11,881 bases of DNA from Dunaliella salina. Its lineage: Eukaryota > Chlorophyta > Chlorophyceae > Chlamydomonadales > Dunaliellaceae. A program made the position numbers and the translations under genes. Location: NCBI GenBank assembly GCA_002284615.2, contig MU069665.1, positions 214,200-226,080 on the forward strand, written 5' to 3'. Within the stretch, counting starts at the first letter, position 1, and every line of letters starts with the position of its first letter. Shown one piece after another: positions 7,601 through 11,881 of the stretch. The notes beneath the pieces are model-generated. The model did not search any database and was not told the origin of the DNA. It was given only the letters and a program-made list of their open reading frames with translations.

Positions 7601-10600
7601 GCTGGCTACAGCAGAGAATGCCTCAGTGCTGTGAGCGCAACACTGCAGTGCTGCGGCAAAAGCATGTGGGCTTGGCAGCAGAAAGTGTCTCAGCGCTGGG
7701 AATGCAACACTGCAGTGGAAGGATGCTGGCTACAGCAGAGAATGCCTCAGTGCTGTGAGCGCAACACTGCAGTGCTGCGGCAATGGCATGCTTGCTGCAG
7801 CAGAGAGTGCCCCAATGCTGTGGGTTCTCCATTCCCATGCTGCAGTGGAAAGATGCTGGCTGCAGCAGGGAATGCCTCAGCGCTGTTTCTGCAGCACTGC
7901 AGCGCCGCAGTAAAAGCATTTTGGCTTAGGCATCGCGAAAGTCCCCATTGCTGTGGATTCACCATTCCAGTGTTGCAATTAAAAGCATGCTGGCCGCATC
8001 GGCAGGGGCCATAATGCTGTGTATGTTGAAGGCCTCAGAATGTTGCAGCGACCTTGGATGGCATGGCTCTGAGATGGCGCTGTGTGCAGGTGGGCTGCTA
8101 TGAAAGCACAGCTGTGGGCACCACTCTGGTGCCCTTTTGTTGGAAGTGCTGAAGGCCCAGATATTTTGGATTATCCCTGTTGGCATGGCTCTGCGTGCAT
8201 GAGGGCCGCGATGAGAGTGGAGCTTTGGGCATCCCTAGGATGCTGCAGTGGAAGGAGGCTGGCTGCAGCAGCAGCAGCAGCAGCGGCAGCAGCAGCAATG
8301 GCCCTTGTGCTGTGGACGCTTTAGACCCAGGTTCTTGCAGCAACCCCATTTTTCATGAATAAATCGGACCTGTTTGCAGGAGGGCCGCTATGAGAGTGGA
8401 GCTGTGGGCACCCCTTTGGTGCTGCAGTGGAAGGATGCCGGCTGCAGCAAATACCCTATTGACACCGCACCGGATGGGTCGCCCCTCCCTTACCAGGTAG
8501 ATTACAGGATGTGGATTTGGTTTCCGGCTACATGGAAAAAAAAAAATAGACCTCCAGTGGAGGCAAAACGATGAACTTATTTAAGTAAACGACCGCATCT
8601 ACGGCAGTGAGGCATCCACGCCCCCCGGTACACTGCCCCCACCCTTCCCATGCATGCCGGAGAATGTCCGCCCTGCTCCACAAGTGACTTCTTTCTTTGG
8701 TAACTTGCTTGCGCTAGCCTTCTTGCCTGACCAGGTAGGCTCAGCCAGCAGCCTCAGGTCAGGCCAATCACGCCAAAGGGAGAGGCAAGCCAACTAGGTT
8801 TGTGTCCCTTTTGCAAGGGCAACGCTGCATTTTCCTGTGTCGTCCCTTTTTTAAAATATGTCCCAAAAGATGTATGTCATTTTTAAAATATGTCCCAAAA
8901 GACGTAAGTCATTTTTAAAATATGCTATTTTTAAAATATGTCCCAAAAGACGTATGTCAACTGCCAAGTAGGTCTGCGCTGGTGCCCCAACGCATGCAGC
9001 TAATCCTGAGTGTGCAAGACTCCTTTCTGCACTCCCTCCTGGGCAGCTCTACAGCCCCCTCGAGAGTTTGTACCAGGGATTGCTGAGGGTTTTGGCCAGG
9101 AATCAGGCCAAGATGCCTGCCTGCTAGGTTGGGGTCCCTCAGGAAGCTGTCTACCGGCTTGCCTGACCAGCAGCAACAGCTGGACACTCTATCAAGATTT
9201 GTGTTCTGGGGGCTCTGGGGCGCTGGGGTGGGTGTCCGGAAAGTTGCTCTCCTCAGACTCAGGCTTTGGCAAGAACAGTGGTGAGCCAGGATTACAGAGC
9301 ATCCAGTGCACCATAGGGGTTGCGACACTTATGCCAGATGGCACACGCGAGCCTCAGCGCACAGATTTCTTCCCTGAAGGAGTTGGTTGTGTGCTCAATT
9401 GAGAGAGAAATGCAGGCTTTGGCAAGAACAATGGTGAGCCAGGATTACAGAGCAGCCTGTGCACCATAGGGGTTGCGACACTTATGCCAGATGGCACACG
9501 CGAGTCTGATCGAACAGATTTCTTCCCTGAAGGAGTTGGTTGTGTGCTCCATTGAGAGAGAAATGCATGCCTCTCTCAATTAAGCTTACACTCAGGCGGG
9601 CTGACTAGAACAGGATGCTTTGGTGAAACGCCCTGTTTACCGACAGGAGCTCTTCCCTGCACGTCTGGGCTCCCGCGCTTGTCAGGTATACCTGAAGTTT
9701 GCTGCGATCAGTGCCTGCTGGCATCGATGTTTGCACCGCTTTTGCCTTCTAGTAGGAGCAGATGTGCGCGTCAGTGACCATGCTCTATGTGCTCTGGACC
9801 ACAAATTTGAACCCCCCAGTATCAACCCCTTGGATCAGGCATGACCTGAAATTTACAGGAGAAGATGTTTGGGTATTTACCTTCCTGGAGATGGTCAAAA
9901 ATGGCATGAGATACCTTGAAGAGTGCCACTGCCCCCCCCCTCTTCACATTTTGTTATGCACAGGTGCCAATTCAGTAGCCTTCAACTAATTTGTATACTC
10001 AGTTTGCCCTGATTCCTGTGGGGCAGGAACTGCACACATTGCTTGGTTGACCTGACCTGAGGTGCAGGCAGAGCCCTGATTGCGCCAATGGGAGTGGTTT
10101 GTTCACTTCGCCGGTTTTTTAGCATGTGTCTTTTTGCGCAAGTCAGCTGGGGGCCTGCTCTAGCTGCTGCTATGGATTGAGGGACACCCTGCTAAATGGA
10201 TTGACCTTGCAAGAAAAGAAAAGAAAAGAAAACCTATGTAGGCAGAGAAACGAAACCCTCCCTACATCAATTAAGGAAAAGGGGCCACATTGGTGCGCAG
10301 ACCGTACGACCCCCCAACCACAAAGTTCAGACTGAGAGGAGCGCGACAAGCAGAGAAAGAGGACAGGACAGGACAGGACCTTGCACTCTGATAGCGACAT
10401 CCTGAATTTGTAATCCTCCAACTCTGTTTTGCAGCACGCGCAACATGCATGCCTGAAAGCCTGTGGCGCCCAGCTTTATCCCTTCAAACATGCTCGTTCC
10501 TTCCCATTCTGATCCTATTCCTCATCTTTCTATTCTCGCTCTCTGACATGCAAATTCGCAAGTAAGTACGTGGCTCCAAAGTGCGTTCCCTCTTTTTTTC

Positions 10601-11846
10601 TTTCGTCCTCATCCTTTCCCTGATGGCTCCCCCAACTGTGTCCCTTCCTTCTTTCTCCTCCCAGCTACATCCTCTCTTTCTTTCTTCCATCCTCATCCTT
10701 TCCCAGGTGGTGACTTTGGAGTACCGGATGGACAGCACAGTAAGCACCAGTGATGTACCCCCTGTGGTGTTAGGTGGGTTCGGTTTTAGGTGCCAGGTTA
10801 GTTCCGTTTTTGGGGGTCTGCTGCTCGCACAGTGGACACAAGTGATGCACCCCTTTTGATGCTAGGTGGGTTACGGTTTGGGGTCTGGGGTCTGGGGTCT
10901 TGCAGAGTGAAGACGAGCGATGCAACCCCGGTATACTGCTATGCTGGTTCAGCTTTGGGGTCTTGGGTCTGTGGGGCTTGCACAATGAGCAAAATTGATG
11001 CACACCCTGTGGAGCTTCGTCGTGGCTTCTGGTGTTGGGCACGGGGCTTGCACAGTGCGCGAGGGTGATGCGCCCCCTGTGGAGCTAAGTGGGTAAAGGA
11101 TCTGGTTCAGGAGTCATCGGCTCGCACAGCGCGCGCTGGTGATGCGCCCCCTGTGGAGCTAAGTGGGTGAAGGTTTTGGTATATATTTGATTGAGGGTCA
11201 TGTACTGTGAGTGCCCATGATGCACCCCTGTGGAGCTAAGTGGGTAAAGGTTTTGGGTACATGGTCAAGGGTCATATACAGTGAGTGCGCTTGATATACC
11301 CCCTGTGGAGCTAGGTGGGTTCTGGCTTTGGGTCTAGAGTCGAGGGTCGTGCAGAGTGAGCACAAGCAATGCACCCTGGGTAGAGGAAGGTGGACCTGTA
11401 GGTTGAGCGTTGAGGCCCCCGAAAATTGCAGTATGATTCTCCCCAAAACAAATCACCAAGAGGTTGTAACAATGCACTGGATATCCTCGGAGCTGGATCC
11501 TCTGAGCTCCTTTACCTCTTGTGTTCAAAAAATGTGATGAGCAGTAGGGGGTGCAGGCCATGAGGCTCCAGACTAAATCTATCAAAACCTCCAGTTTCCT
11601 TAGGTTGGTGCGCGTGCTTCCACGCATGGGCTGTGAAGTGTGCTTCCACGTATGGGCTGTGAAGTGTGGTGCCGCAGCAGTCAACGCCATGGGTTGTGAA
11701 TCTTTTGAAACCACTTATATATGCCATAGGCTGACATGAGTGCTTGTTTGGCGTGGGCTGCAGGCGTGATGCCGCAGCAATGGGTGCAGGCCATGGGACC
11801 CAAGCTGCTGAGGCCCGGGCGGCTGCTCAAGTTCTCCGTGCGCGAG
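1218..11846 (+). CDS. SNUPN: Snurportin-1-like protein, internal part of a spliced gene (join of five exons)
   Basis: Snurportin binds the m3G (trimethylguanosine) cap of spliceosomal snRNPs and links them to importin-beta for nuclear import. The assignment rests on a colinear series of blocks recalled from the animal and plant cap-binding domain: D-x3-WRG-x4-DC-x2-(E/D)FR-x-(F/Y)W-x3-KL (exon A), DGLLF-x-HK (exon B), YxxGxxxTPLVL-x-W(K)D-x2-CSKY (exon C), VVTLEYR (exon D) and PGRLLKFSV (exon E). Suggested join: 1218-1643, 5334-5457, 8380-8496, 10707-10739, 11778-11846. Phases agree at each junction: exon A leaves AG, exon B supplies G, and the later junctions are phase 0. The N-terminal importin-beta-binding region and the C-terminus lie outside the window. 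No single ORF reveals the gene because introns separate short exons. Identification is by eye; a profile search was not possible. Exact ends of exons A (5') and E are the least certain. Confidence 0.8.
1378..1597 (+). repeat. CAG/CAA repeats coding polyglutamine inside exon A
   Basis: Four runs of CAG with interspersed CAA encode 7, 8, 4 and 10 Gln. The spacers between them are themselves related (GxGVxMDQDMEQ-like), so a Gln-plus-spacer module of about 25 residues was duplicated in frame two to three times. All of it stays open in the frame of the flanking snurportin sequence. Confidence 0.85.
1625..2570 (+). repeat. Degenerate array derived from the exon A donor edge (about 213-bp higher-order unit)
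   Basis: The end of exon A and its donor (gccagtgtgcccaggatg, then aggtgagctg) recur many times, for example tttgccagtgtgcccagg near 1908 and 2119, followed by gtggtgagctgagc. A longer unit is also visible: gtactttttgtct at 1820 and 2033 gives a 213-bp period. The motif caagaagcacctctt or a close variant occurs near 1833, 2048, 2216, 2439 and 2546. Many copies keep a GTGAGC donor. Confidence 0.8.
2612..3262. mobile_element. 651-bp non-autonomous DNA element with 23-bp TIRs and TA target duplication
   Basis: The left end 2612-2634 (ccggtcgttcacgaccag, then ttcgt) and the reverse complement of 3240-3262 agree at 21 of 23 bases. TA stands on both sides (2610-2611 and 3263-3264). Joining the flanks through one TA restores the 32-bp repeat as seen at 3321-3336, a clean empty-site comparison. 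Inside each end lies an imperfect palindrome with ttttttgaggttcgtc-like arms (about 2648-2706 and 3142-3207). The TA duplication fits the Tc1/mariner group or other TA-targeting families, but the terminal sequence is not one I recognise. No transposase is visible. Confidence 0.85.
2753..3058 (-). CDS. Gln-rich reading frame with AT-hook-like motif inside the TIR element (possible exon fragment)
   Basis: The frame has no ATG: a stop lies directly upstream of 3058, and a possible acceptor (gtgcacag on the minus strand, near 3052) would make it a terminal exon. It encodes a Pro/Gln-rich start (PLPELSPREIQQRKQQ), a Gln run, the basic motif PAPKRPVGRPQGKNRA with a GRP core like an AT-hook, a second Gln run and the end LMNKLKN before a stop at 2753. 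Composition between the Gln runs looks protein-like. It could be a gene fragment captured by the element, part of the element's own lost protein, or chance in CAG-rich DNA. No function is claimed. Confidence 0.35.
   Translation of the reverse strand: MHRPLALPPLPELSPREIQQRKQQRQQQQQQQQASKPAPAPKRPVGRPQGKNRAALLPNHNPATVLPEEPPQQQQQQQQQQQQQQQGPAQLQHQLMNKLKN
3407..3539. repeat. 40-bp direct repeat flanking hairpin insertion 1
   Basis: Bases 3407-3446 and 3500-3539 (gaacagggaaggtgagataa, then gcc...) match at 38 of 40 positions. The 53 bases between them contain the 48-bp hairpin core at 3449-3496. Confidence 0.85.
3449..3496. mobile_element. 48-bp hairpin sequence, copy 1 (insertion-like)
   Basis: The core is AGGCTAGCAGTCA, a 7-nt loop GTCGTTT, then TGACTGGAGGCCT, followed by two ttgtaac-like steps. 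The inner stem CAGTCA/TGACTG is perfect, with an outer AGGC/GCCT pair. Copy 2 at 3613-3660 differs at one base. Calling it mobile is inference from its repeated presence between different direct repeats. Confidence 0.5.
3554..3713. repeat. Perfect 53-bp direct repeat flanking hairpin insertion 2
   Basis: Bases 3554-3606 and 3661-3713 are identical. The 54 bases between them contain the second hairpin core at 3613-3660. The flanking sequence is unrelated to that around copy 1. Confidence 0.9.
3613..3660. mobile_element. 48-bp hairpin sequence, copy 2 (insertion-like)
   Basis: Matches copy 1 at 47 of 48 bases (ttgtaacttt against ttgtaacctt) and sits exactly between perfect 53-bp direct repeats. 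Confidence 0.5.
3989..4012. repeat. Short inverted repeat (CCCC-CTAGC / GCTAG-GGGG)
   Basis: CCCC g CTAGC tt GCTAG gta GGGG could form a small hairpin. It has no visible partner or gene context; listed for completeness of this otherwise empty part of intron 1. Confidence 0.5.
4080..4990 (+). repeat. Degenerate array of ccgcttgcatgctgccctt-type units
   Basis: Variants of tccgcttgcatgctgccctt recur at about 4567, 4599, 4699, 4811 and 4908, with catgctgccc or ctactgctgccc between, giving spacings of roughly 100-110 bp late in the array. An AT-rich island of tttaaatttgat/atttgatttgat steps interrupts it at 4199-4255. The intron's own 3' end (tcatccgcgtgcatgatgcc at about 5294-5313) is a recognisable relative, so the array may derive from the region just before exon B. 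Confidence 0.65.
4199..4255. repeat. AT-rich simple repeat (atttgatttgat)
   Basis: Repeated tttaaatttga and atttg steps stand out against the GC-rich surroundings. No promoter or origin is inferred. Confidence 0.75.
4997..5232 (+). repeat. 23/32-bp tandem repeat (aatgctgctatgattgcaatct)
   Basis: About eight units vary between a short form (ttaatgctgctatgataaca, then atc) and a longer one with tcgtccgcctga. The array ends about 100 bp before the exon B acceptor. Confidence 0.85.
5334..5457 (+). CDS. SNUPN: Snurportin-like exon B (ends DGLLFVHK)
   Basis: The exon encodes VVRLPLHTANADGIRAAYQG, then VCTAPGGPQGVARDGLLFVHK. The end aligns with the snurportin segment remembered as VDGLLFYHK and the beginning with the FVGL...TPESL stretch that precedes it. 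The acceptor is gcatcccag at 5333; its first base G completes the AG left by exon A to give Arg, so the phase match supports the pair. The donor is CACAAG|GTGCGC at 5458 and the exon ends on a complete codon. The last 64 bases of this exon are also the seed of the tandem array that follows, so near-identical copies of the exon end (5520-5583, 5646-5709) lie downstream. The 5334-5457 copy is taken as the real one because only it has the unique upstream half. Alternative inclusion of a copy cannot be excluded. Confidence 0.8.
5394..7110 (+). repeat. Array of about 11 copies of the exon B 3' edge plus its donor (126-bp unit, then diverged)
   Basis: The unit starts inside exon B (ggtgtgcacagcgcctggag at 5394), runs through the DGLLFVHK codons and donor, then 62 bases of intron ending gtgcacag. 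Near-identical copies start at 5520 and 5646 (126-bp period), with a shorter copy near 5761. Diverged copies lie around 6040, 6198, 6368, 6540, 6720, 6840 and 7012. A 294-bp higher-order period links 6729 with 7023. The copy near 5761 has the donor changed from GTGCGC to TTGTGC; most others keep a gtgcacaag|gtgtgc-type donor. Confidence 0.85.
7121..7180. repeat. Two perfect tandem 30-bp units
   Basis: aagcggcacagagtgtgcac followed by agtgtgcctc occurs at 7121-7150 and 7151-7180. Confidence 0.9.
7231..8000 (+). repeat. 62/124-bp tandem array related to the LQWKDAGCS codons of exon C
   Basis: Two alternating ~62-bp half-units make a 124-bp period (gggcttggcagcag at 7420, 7544, 7668). One half-unit contains ctgcagtggaaggatgctgg followed by ctacagcag, almost the same as 8419-8448 in exon C. 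124 is not a multiple of three, so frames shift from unit to unit. The closest copy to exon C is near 7846. Confidence 0.82.
7276..7347. mobile_element. 72-bp palindromic insert with perfect 11-bp TIRs
   Basis: GTTTACAGGTT (7276-7286) and AACCTGTAAAC (7337-7347) are exact inverted repeats. The centre is CAGTCA TGCATGT TGACTG, the same stem as in the 48-bp hairpins of intron 1. The 13-bp sequence ctggctgcagcag stands on both sides (7263-7275, 7348-7360). If the inverted repeat is read as 14 bp, the flanking duplication is 7 bp. It interrupts the surrounding tandem repeat. Confidence 0.7.
8090..8140 (+). pseudogene. Degenerate copy 1 of the exon C start with intact acceptor
   Basis: tgtgtgcag at 8089 is followed by codons reading VGCYESTAVGTTLV, compared with EGRYESGAVGTPLV in the real exon. 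The copy diverges after this. It may act as a decoy acceptor. Confidence 0.65.
8201..8297 (+). pseudogene. Degenerate copy 2 of the exon C start with mutated acceptor and CAG expansion
   Basis: Reads EGRDESGALGIPRMLQWKEA and then GC before running into a CAG/CGG stretch (about 8264-8297) in place of CSKYPID. The base pair before the exon-like start is AT (gcgtgcat) where the real exon has AG (gtttgcag), so the acceptor appears lost. Confidence 0.72.
8380..8496 (+). CDS. SNUPN: Snurportin-like exon C (TPLVLQWKDAGCSKY)
   Basis: These 117 bases form 39 whole codons, EGRYESGAVGTPLVLQWKDA then GCSKYPIDTAPDGSPLPYQ. The sequence follows DGLLFVHK from exon B just as THYSPGSTPLVGWL follows DGLLFYHK in animal snurportin. 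The Trp in LQWKD lies where animal snurportin has the Trp that stacks on the m3G cap (Trp276 in human); this correspondence is inferred and needs an alignment. The acceptor is cctgtttgcag at 8379 and the intron is phase 0. The donor is TACCAG|GTAGAT at 8497, an ordinary GT but a weak consensus. The genomic frame stays open to about 8574 past this donor, but the continuation (MWIWFPATWKKKN) looks non-coding. Two degenerate copies of the exon start lie upstream at 8090 and 8201. Confidence 0.85.
8848..8959. repeat. 32-bp AT-rich tandem repeat, three full units and one partial
   Basis: Units of tttttaaaatatgtcccaaa plus agacgtatgtca at 8848-8879, 8880-8911 and 8928-8959, with a truncated 16-bp unit at 8912-8927. 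Confidence 0.9.
9260..9566. repeat. 153-bp tandem duplication
   Basis: caggctttggcaagaaca starts at 9260 and 9413, and the two copies match over their full length apart from scattered changes (for example gagcctcagcgc against gagtctgatcga). The period is divisible by three, and a plus frame is open across copy 1, ending at TGA after GVGCVLN. The same frame stops at the equivalent place in copy 2, so this is not an extended coding repeat. Confidence 0.88.
10211..10232. repeat. (AAAAG)n simple repeat
   Basis: Four aagaa/aaaag pentamer steps within intron 3. Confidence 0.85.
10361..10379. repeat. (GGACA)n simple repeat
   Basis: ggacaggacaggacaggac, just under four pentamers, within intron 3. 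Confidence 0.85.
10707..10739 (+). CDS. SNUPN: Snurportin-like 33-nt microexon D (VVTLEYRMDST)
   Basis: A strong pyrimidine tract and acceptor (cctttcccag, ending 10706) precede 11 codons reading VVTLEYRMDST. They are followed by the donor ACA|GTAAGC at 10740. Plant snurportins have a QVVLEL/QVVLEY-like strand at this point, as I recall them, directly after a Gln; exon C here ends in Gln at phase 0, so the join reads PYQ-VVTLEYR. The other two frames would clash with the phase of exon C. The exon is far too short for ORF finders, and its support comes from splice sites on both sides, phase and protein context. RNA evidence would settle it. Confidence 0.72.
10735..11400 (+). repeat. About nine 70-92 bp units derived from the exon D donor region
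   Basis: A gatgcaccccctgtggagct-like core starts at 10752, 10844, 10919, 10997, 11067, 11141, 11219, 11293 and 11366, mostly 70-78 bp apart. Just before it most units keep a version of the exon D end and donor: real agcacagtaagcaccag, copies gcacagtggacacaag, gcacaatgagcaaaat, gtactgtgagtgccca, gcagagtgagcacaag. Several copies therefore hold a GTGAGC or GTGAGT donor. Confidence 0.82.
10740..11777 (+). other. Intron 4 of the snurportin-like gene (about 1038 bp)
   Basis: The donor is ACA|GTAAGC; the acceptor is gccgcag at 11777 or gggtgcag at 11789. The left part is a 74-bp array derived from the donor region (to about 11400). In 11400-11600 I see no feature. The right part has a 26-bp repeat related to the acceptor region (11614-11760). 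Confidence 0.65.
11614..11700 (+). repeat. 26-bp repeat related to the exon E acceptor region
   Basis: gtgcttccacgcatgggctg plus tgaagt occurs at 11614 and, with one change, at 11640. It is followed by gtgccgcagcag and gccatgggttg, which resemble gatgccgcagcaatggg and gccatgggacc at the start of exon E. Confidence 0.65.
11778..11846 (+). CDS. SNUPN: Snurportin-like exon E (RPGRLLKFSVRE), ends near window edge
   Basis: The exon encodes QWVQAMGPKLLRPGRLLKFS then VRE in phase 0, continuing exon D. The PGRLLKFSV motif corresponds to the PG-(N/D)-LLRFA-like strand near the end of the snurportin cap-binding domain, from memory of plant homologues. Two acceptors fit phase 0: gatgccgcag ending 11777, used here, and gggtgcag ending 11789, which would drop QWVQ. 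The acceptor gggctgcag at 11763 gives an immediate in-frame TGA and is rejected. The likely donor is GCGCGAG|GTGTGT at 11847. However, the frame remains open to the window end, so the exon could run on. The gene continues beyond the window. Confidence 0.68.
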
Positions 11847-11881
11847 GTGTGTAGTGAGTTAAGGAAGTTGGGGGGAGGGGG

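Larger units (their letters stand above)
5458..8379 (+). other. Intron 2 of the snurportin-like gene (2922 bp)
   Basis: The donor is AAG|GTGCGC and the acceptor tttgcag|GAG, phase 0. The left 60% is an array of copies of the exon B 3' edge (to about 7110), then a short 30-bp duplication (7121-7180), then an array related to exon C (about 7231-8000) and two pseudo-copies of the exon C start (8090, 8201). Overlapping long ORFs on both strands here follow from Cys/His-coding repeats and are not taken as genes. Confidence 0.78.
8497..10706 (+). other. Intron 3 of the snurportin-like gene (2210 bp)
   Basis: The donor is CAG|GTAGAT and the acceptor tttcccag|GTG, phase 0. It is the least repeat-dominated intron: a 32-bp repeat at 8848-8959, a 153-bp duplication at 9260-9566, short simple repeats at 10211-10232 and 10361-10379, and a long pyrimidine-rich run from about 10490 to the acceptor. 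In 8500-8847 and 9570-10200 I find no supportable gene. A strong-looking donor GTAAGT at 10562 lies within it and has no in-frame exon. Confidence 0.7.

Noticed and set aside
8354..8361. AATAAA-like sequence as a polyadenylation signal
   Set aside because: It precedes the exon C acceptor inside the gene, and green algae mostly use TGTAA; nothing else marks a transcript end.
8497..8574. Extension of exon C past the GTAGAT donor (reading MWIWFPATWKKKN)
   Set aside because: The exon D strand VVTLEYR follows naturally after PYQ at phase 0, and the extension ends in an A-tract and stop with no family similarity.
9010..9402. 130-residue plus-strand ORF over the first copy of the 153-bp duplication
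   Set aside because: No recognisable family, and it lies within intron 3 as defined by well-supported exons C and D. The frame does not continue into the second copy.
9670..9990. Weak resemblance of LKFTGEDVWVFTFLEMVKNGMRYLEE to retrotransposon Gag-like segments
   Set aside because: Only a short stretch, with a frame change just upstream and no protease, reverse transcriptase, integrase or LTR in the window.
10435..10561. Possible exon between tctgttttgcag and the strong donor gcaa|GTAAGT
   Set aside because: Splicing it between exons C and D in phase 0 meets a stop (ttctga near 10508), and the other frames stop or give a stop just after joining exon D. Possibly a decoy donor within intron 3.

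Overview
The window looks like the interior of one spliced plus-strand gene from a nuclear genome, most likely a green alga of the Chlorophyceae/Volvocales type. Pointers are the long introns, GC-rich minisatellites, CAG-coded polyglutamine, GTGAG-like splice donors and the absence of any prokaryotic gene organisation. The species is not resolved. Reading for short conserved peptides across introns, rather than for long ORFs, gives five exons of a snurportin-1-like protein, the adaptor that binds the trimethylguanosine cap of U snRNPs and carries them to importin-beta.

Layout. Exon A (1218-1643) carries the VWRGYSLVDCAAEFR block followed by a Gln-rich insertion. Exon B (5334-5457) ends in DGLLFVHK. 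Exon C (8380-8496) carries GTPLVLQWKDAGCSKY. Exon D (10707-10739) is a 33-nt microexon, VVTLEYRMDST. Exon E (about 11778-11846) carries RPGRLLKFSVRE. Every junction keeps the frame. The 5' part (importin-beta-binding domain and first cap-binding strands) lies left of the window and the 3' end lies right of it.

Introns. Four complete introns (3690, 2922, 2210 and 1038 bp) and one partial upstream intron make up over 90% of the window. They consist largely of degenerate tandem repeats, and several arrays are built from copies of the neighbouring exon edge with its splice site. The acceptor of exon A is repeated about seven times upstream of it. The donor edges of exons A, B and D are repeated downstream of each. 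The 5' part of exon C is repeated upstream of it. Exons are thus bracketed by decoy copies of their own borders.

Mobile and insertion-like DNA. Intron 1 holds a 651-bp element with 23-bp terminal inverted repeats and a TA target duplication, inserted into a 32-bp tandem repeat whose uninterrupted copies lie next to it. It contains a minus-strand Gln-rich/AT-hook reading frame. Intron 1 also has two copies of a 48-bp hairpin sequence, each flanked by 40-53 bp direct repeats. Intron 2 has a 72-bp palindromic insert.

Assembly. Two single-N gaps (729, 1038) are each flanked by perfect direct copies (43 and 35 bp), so they are probably unmerged contig overlaps. No rRNA, tRNA, CRISPR array, promoter or transcript end could be supported.
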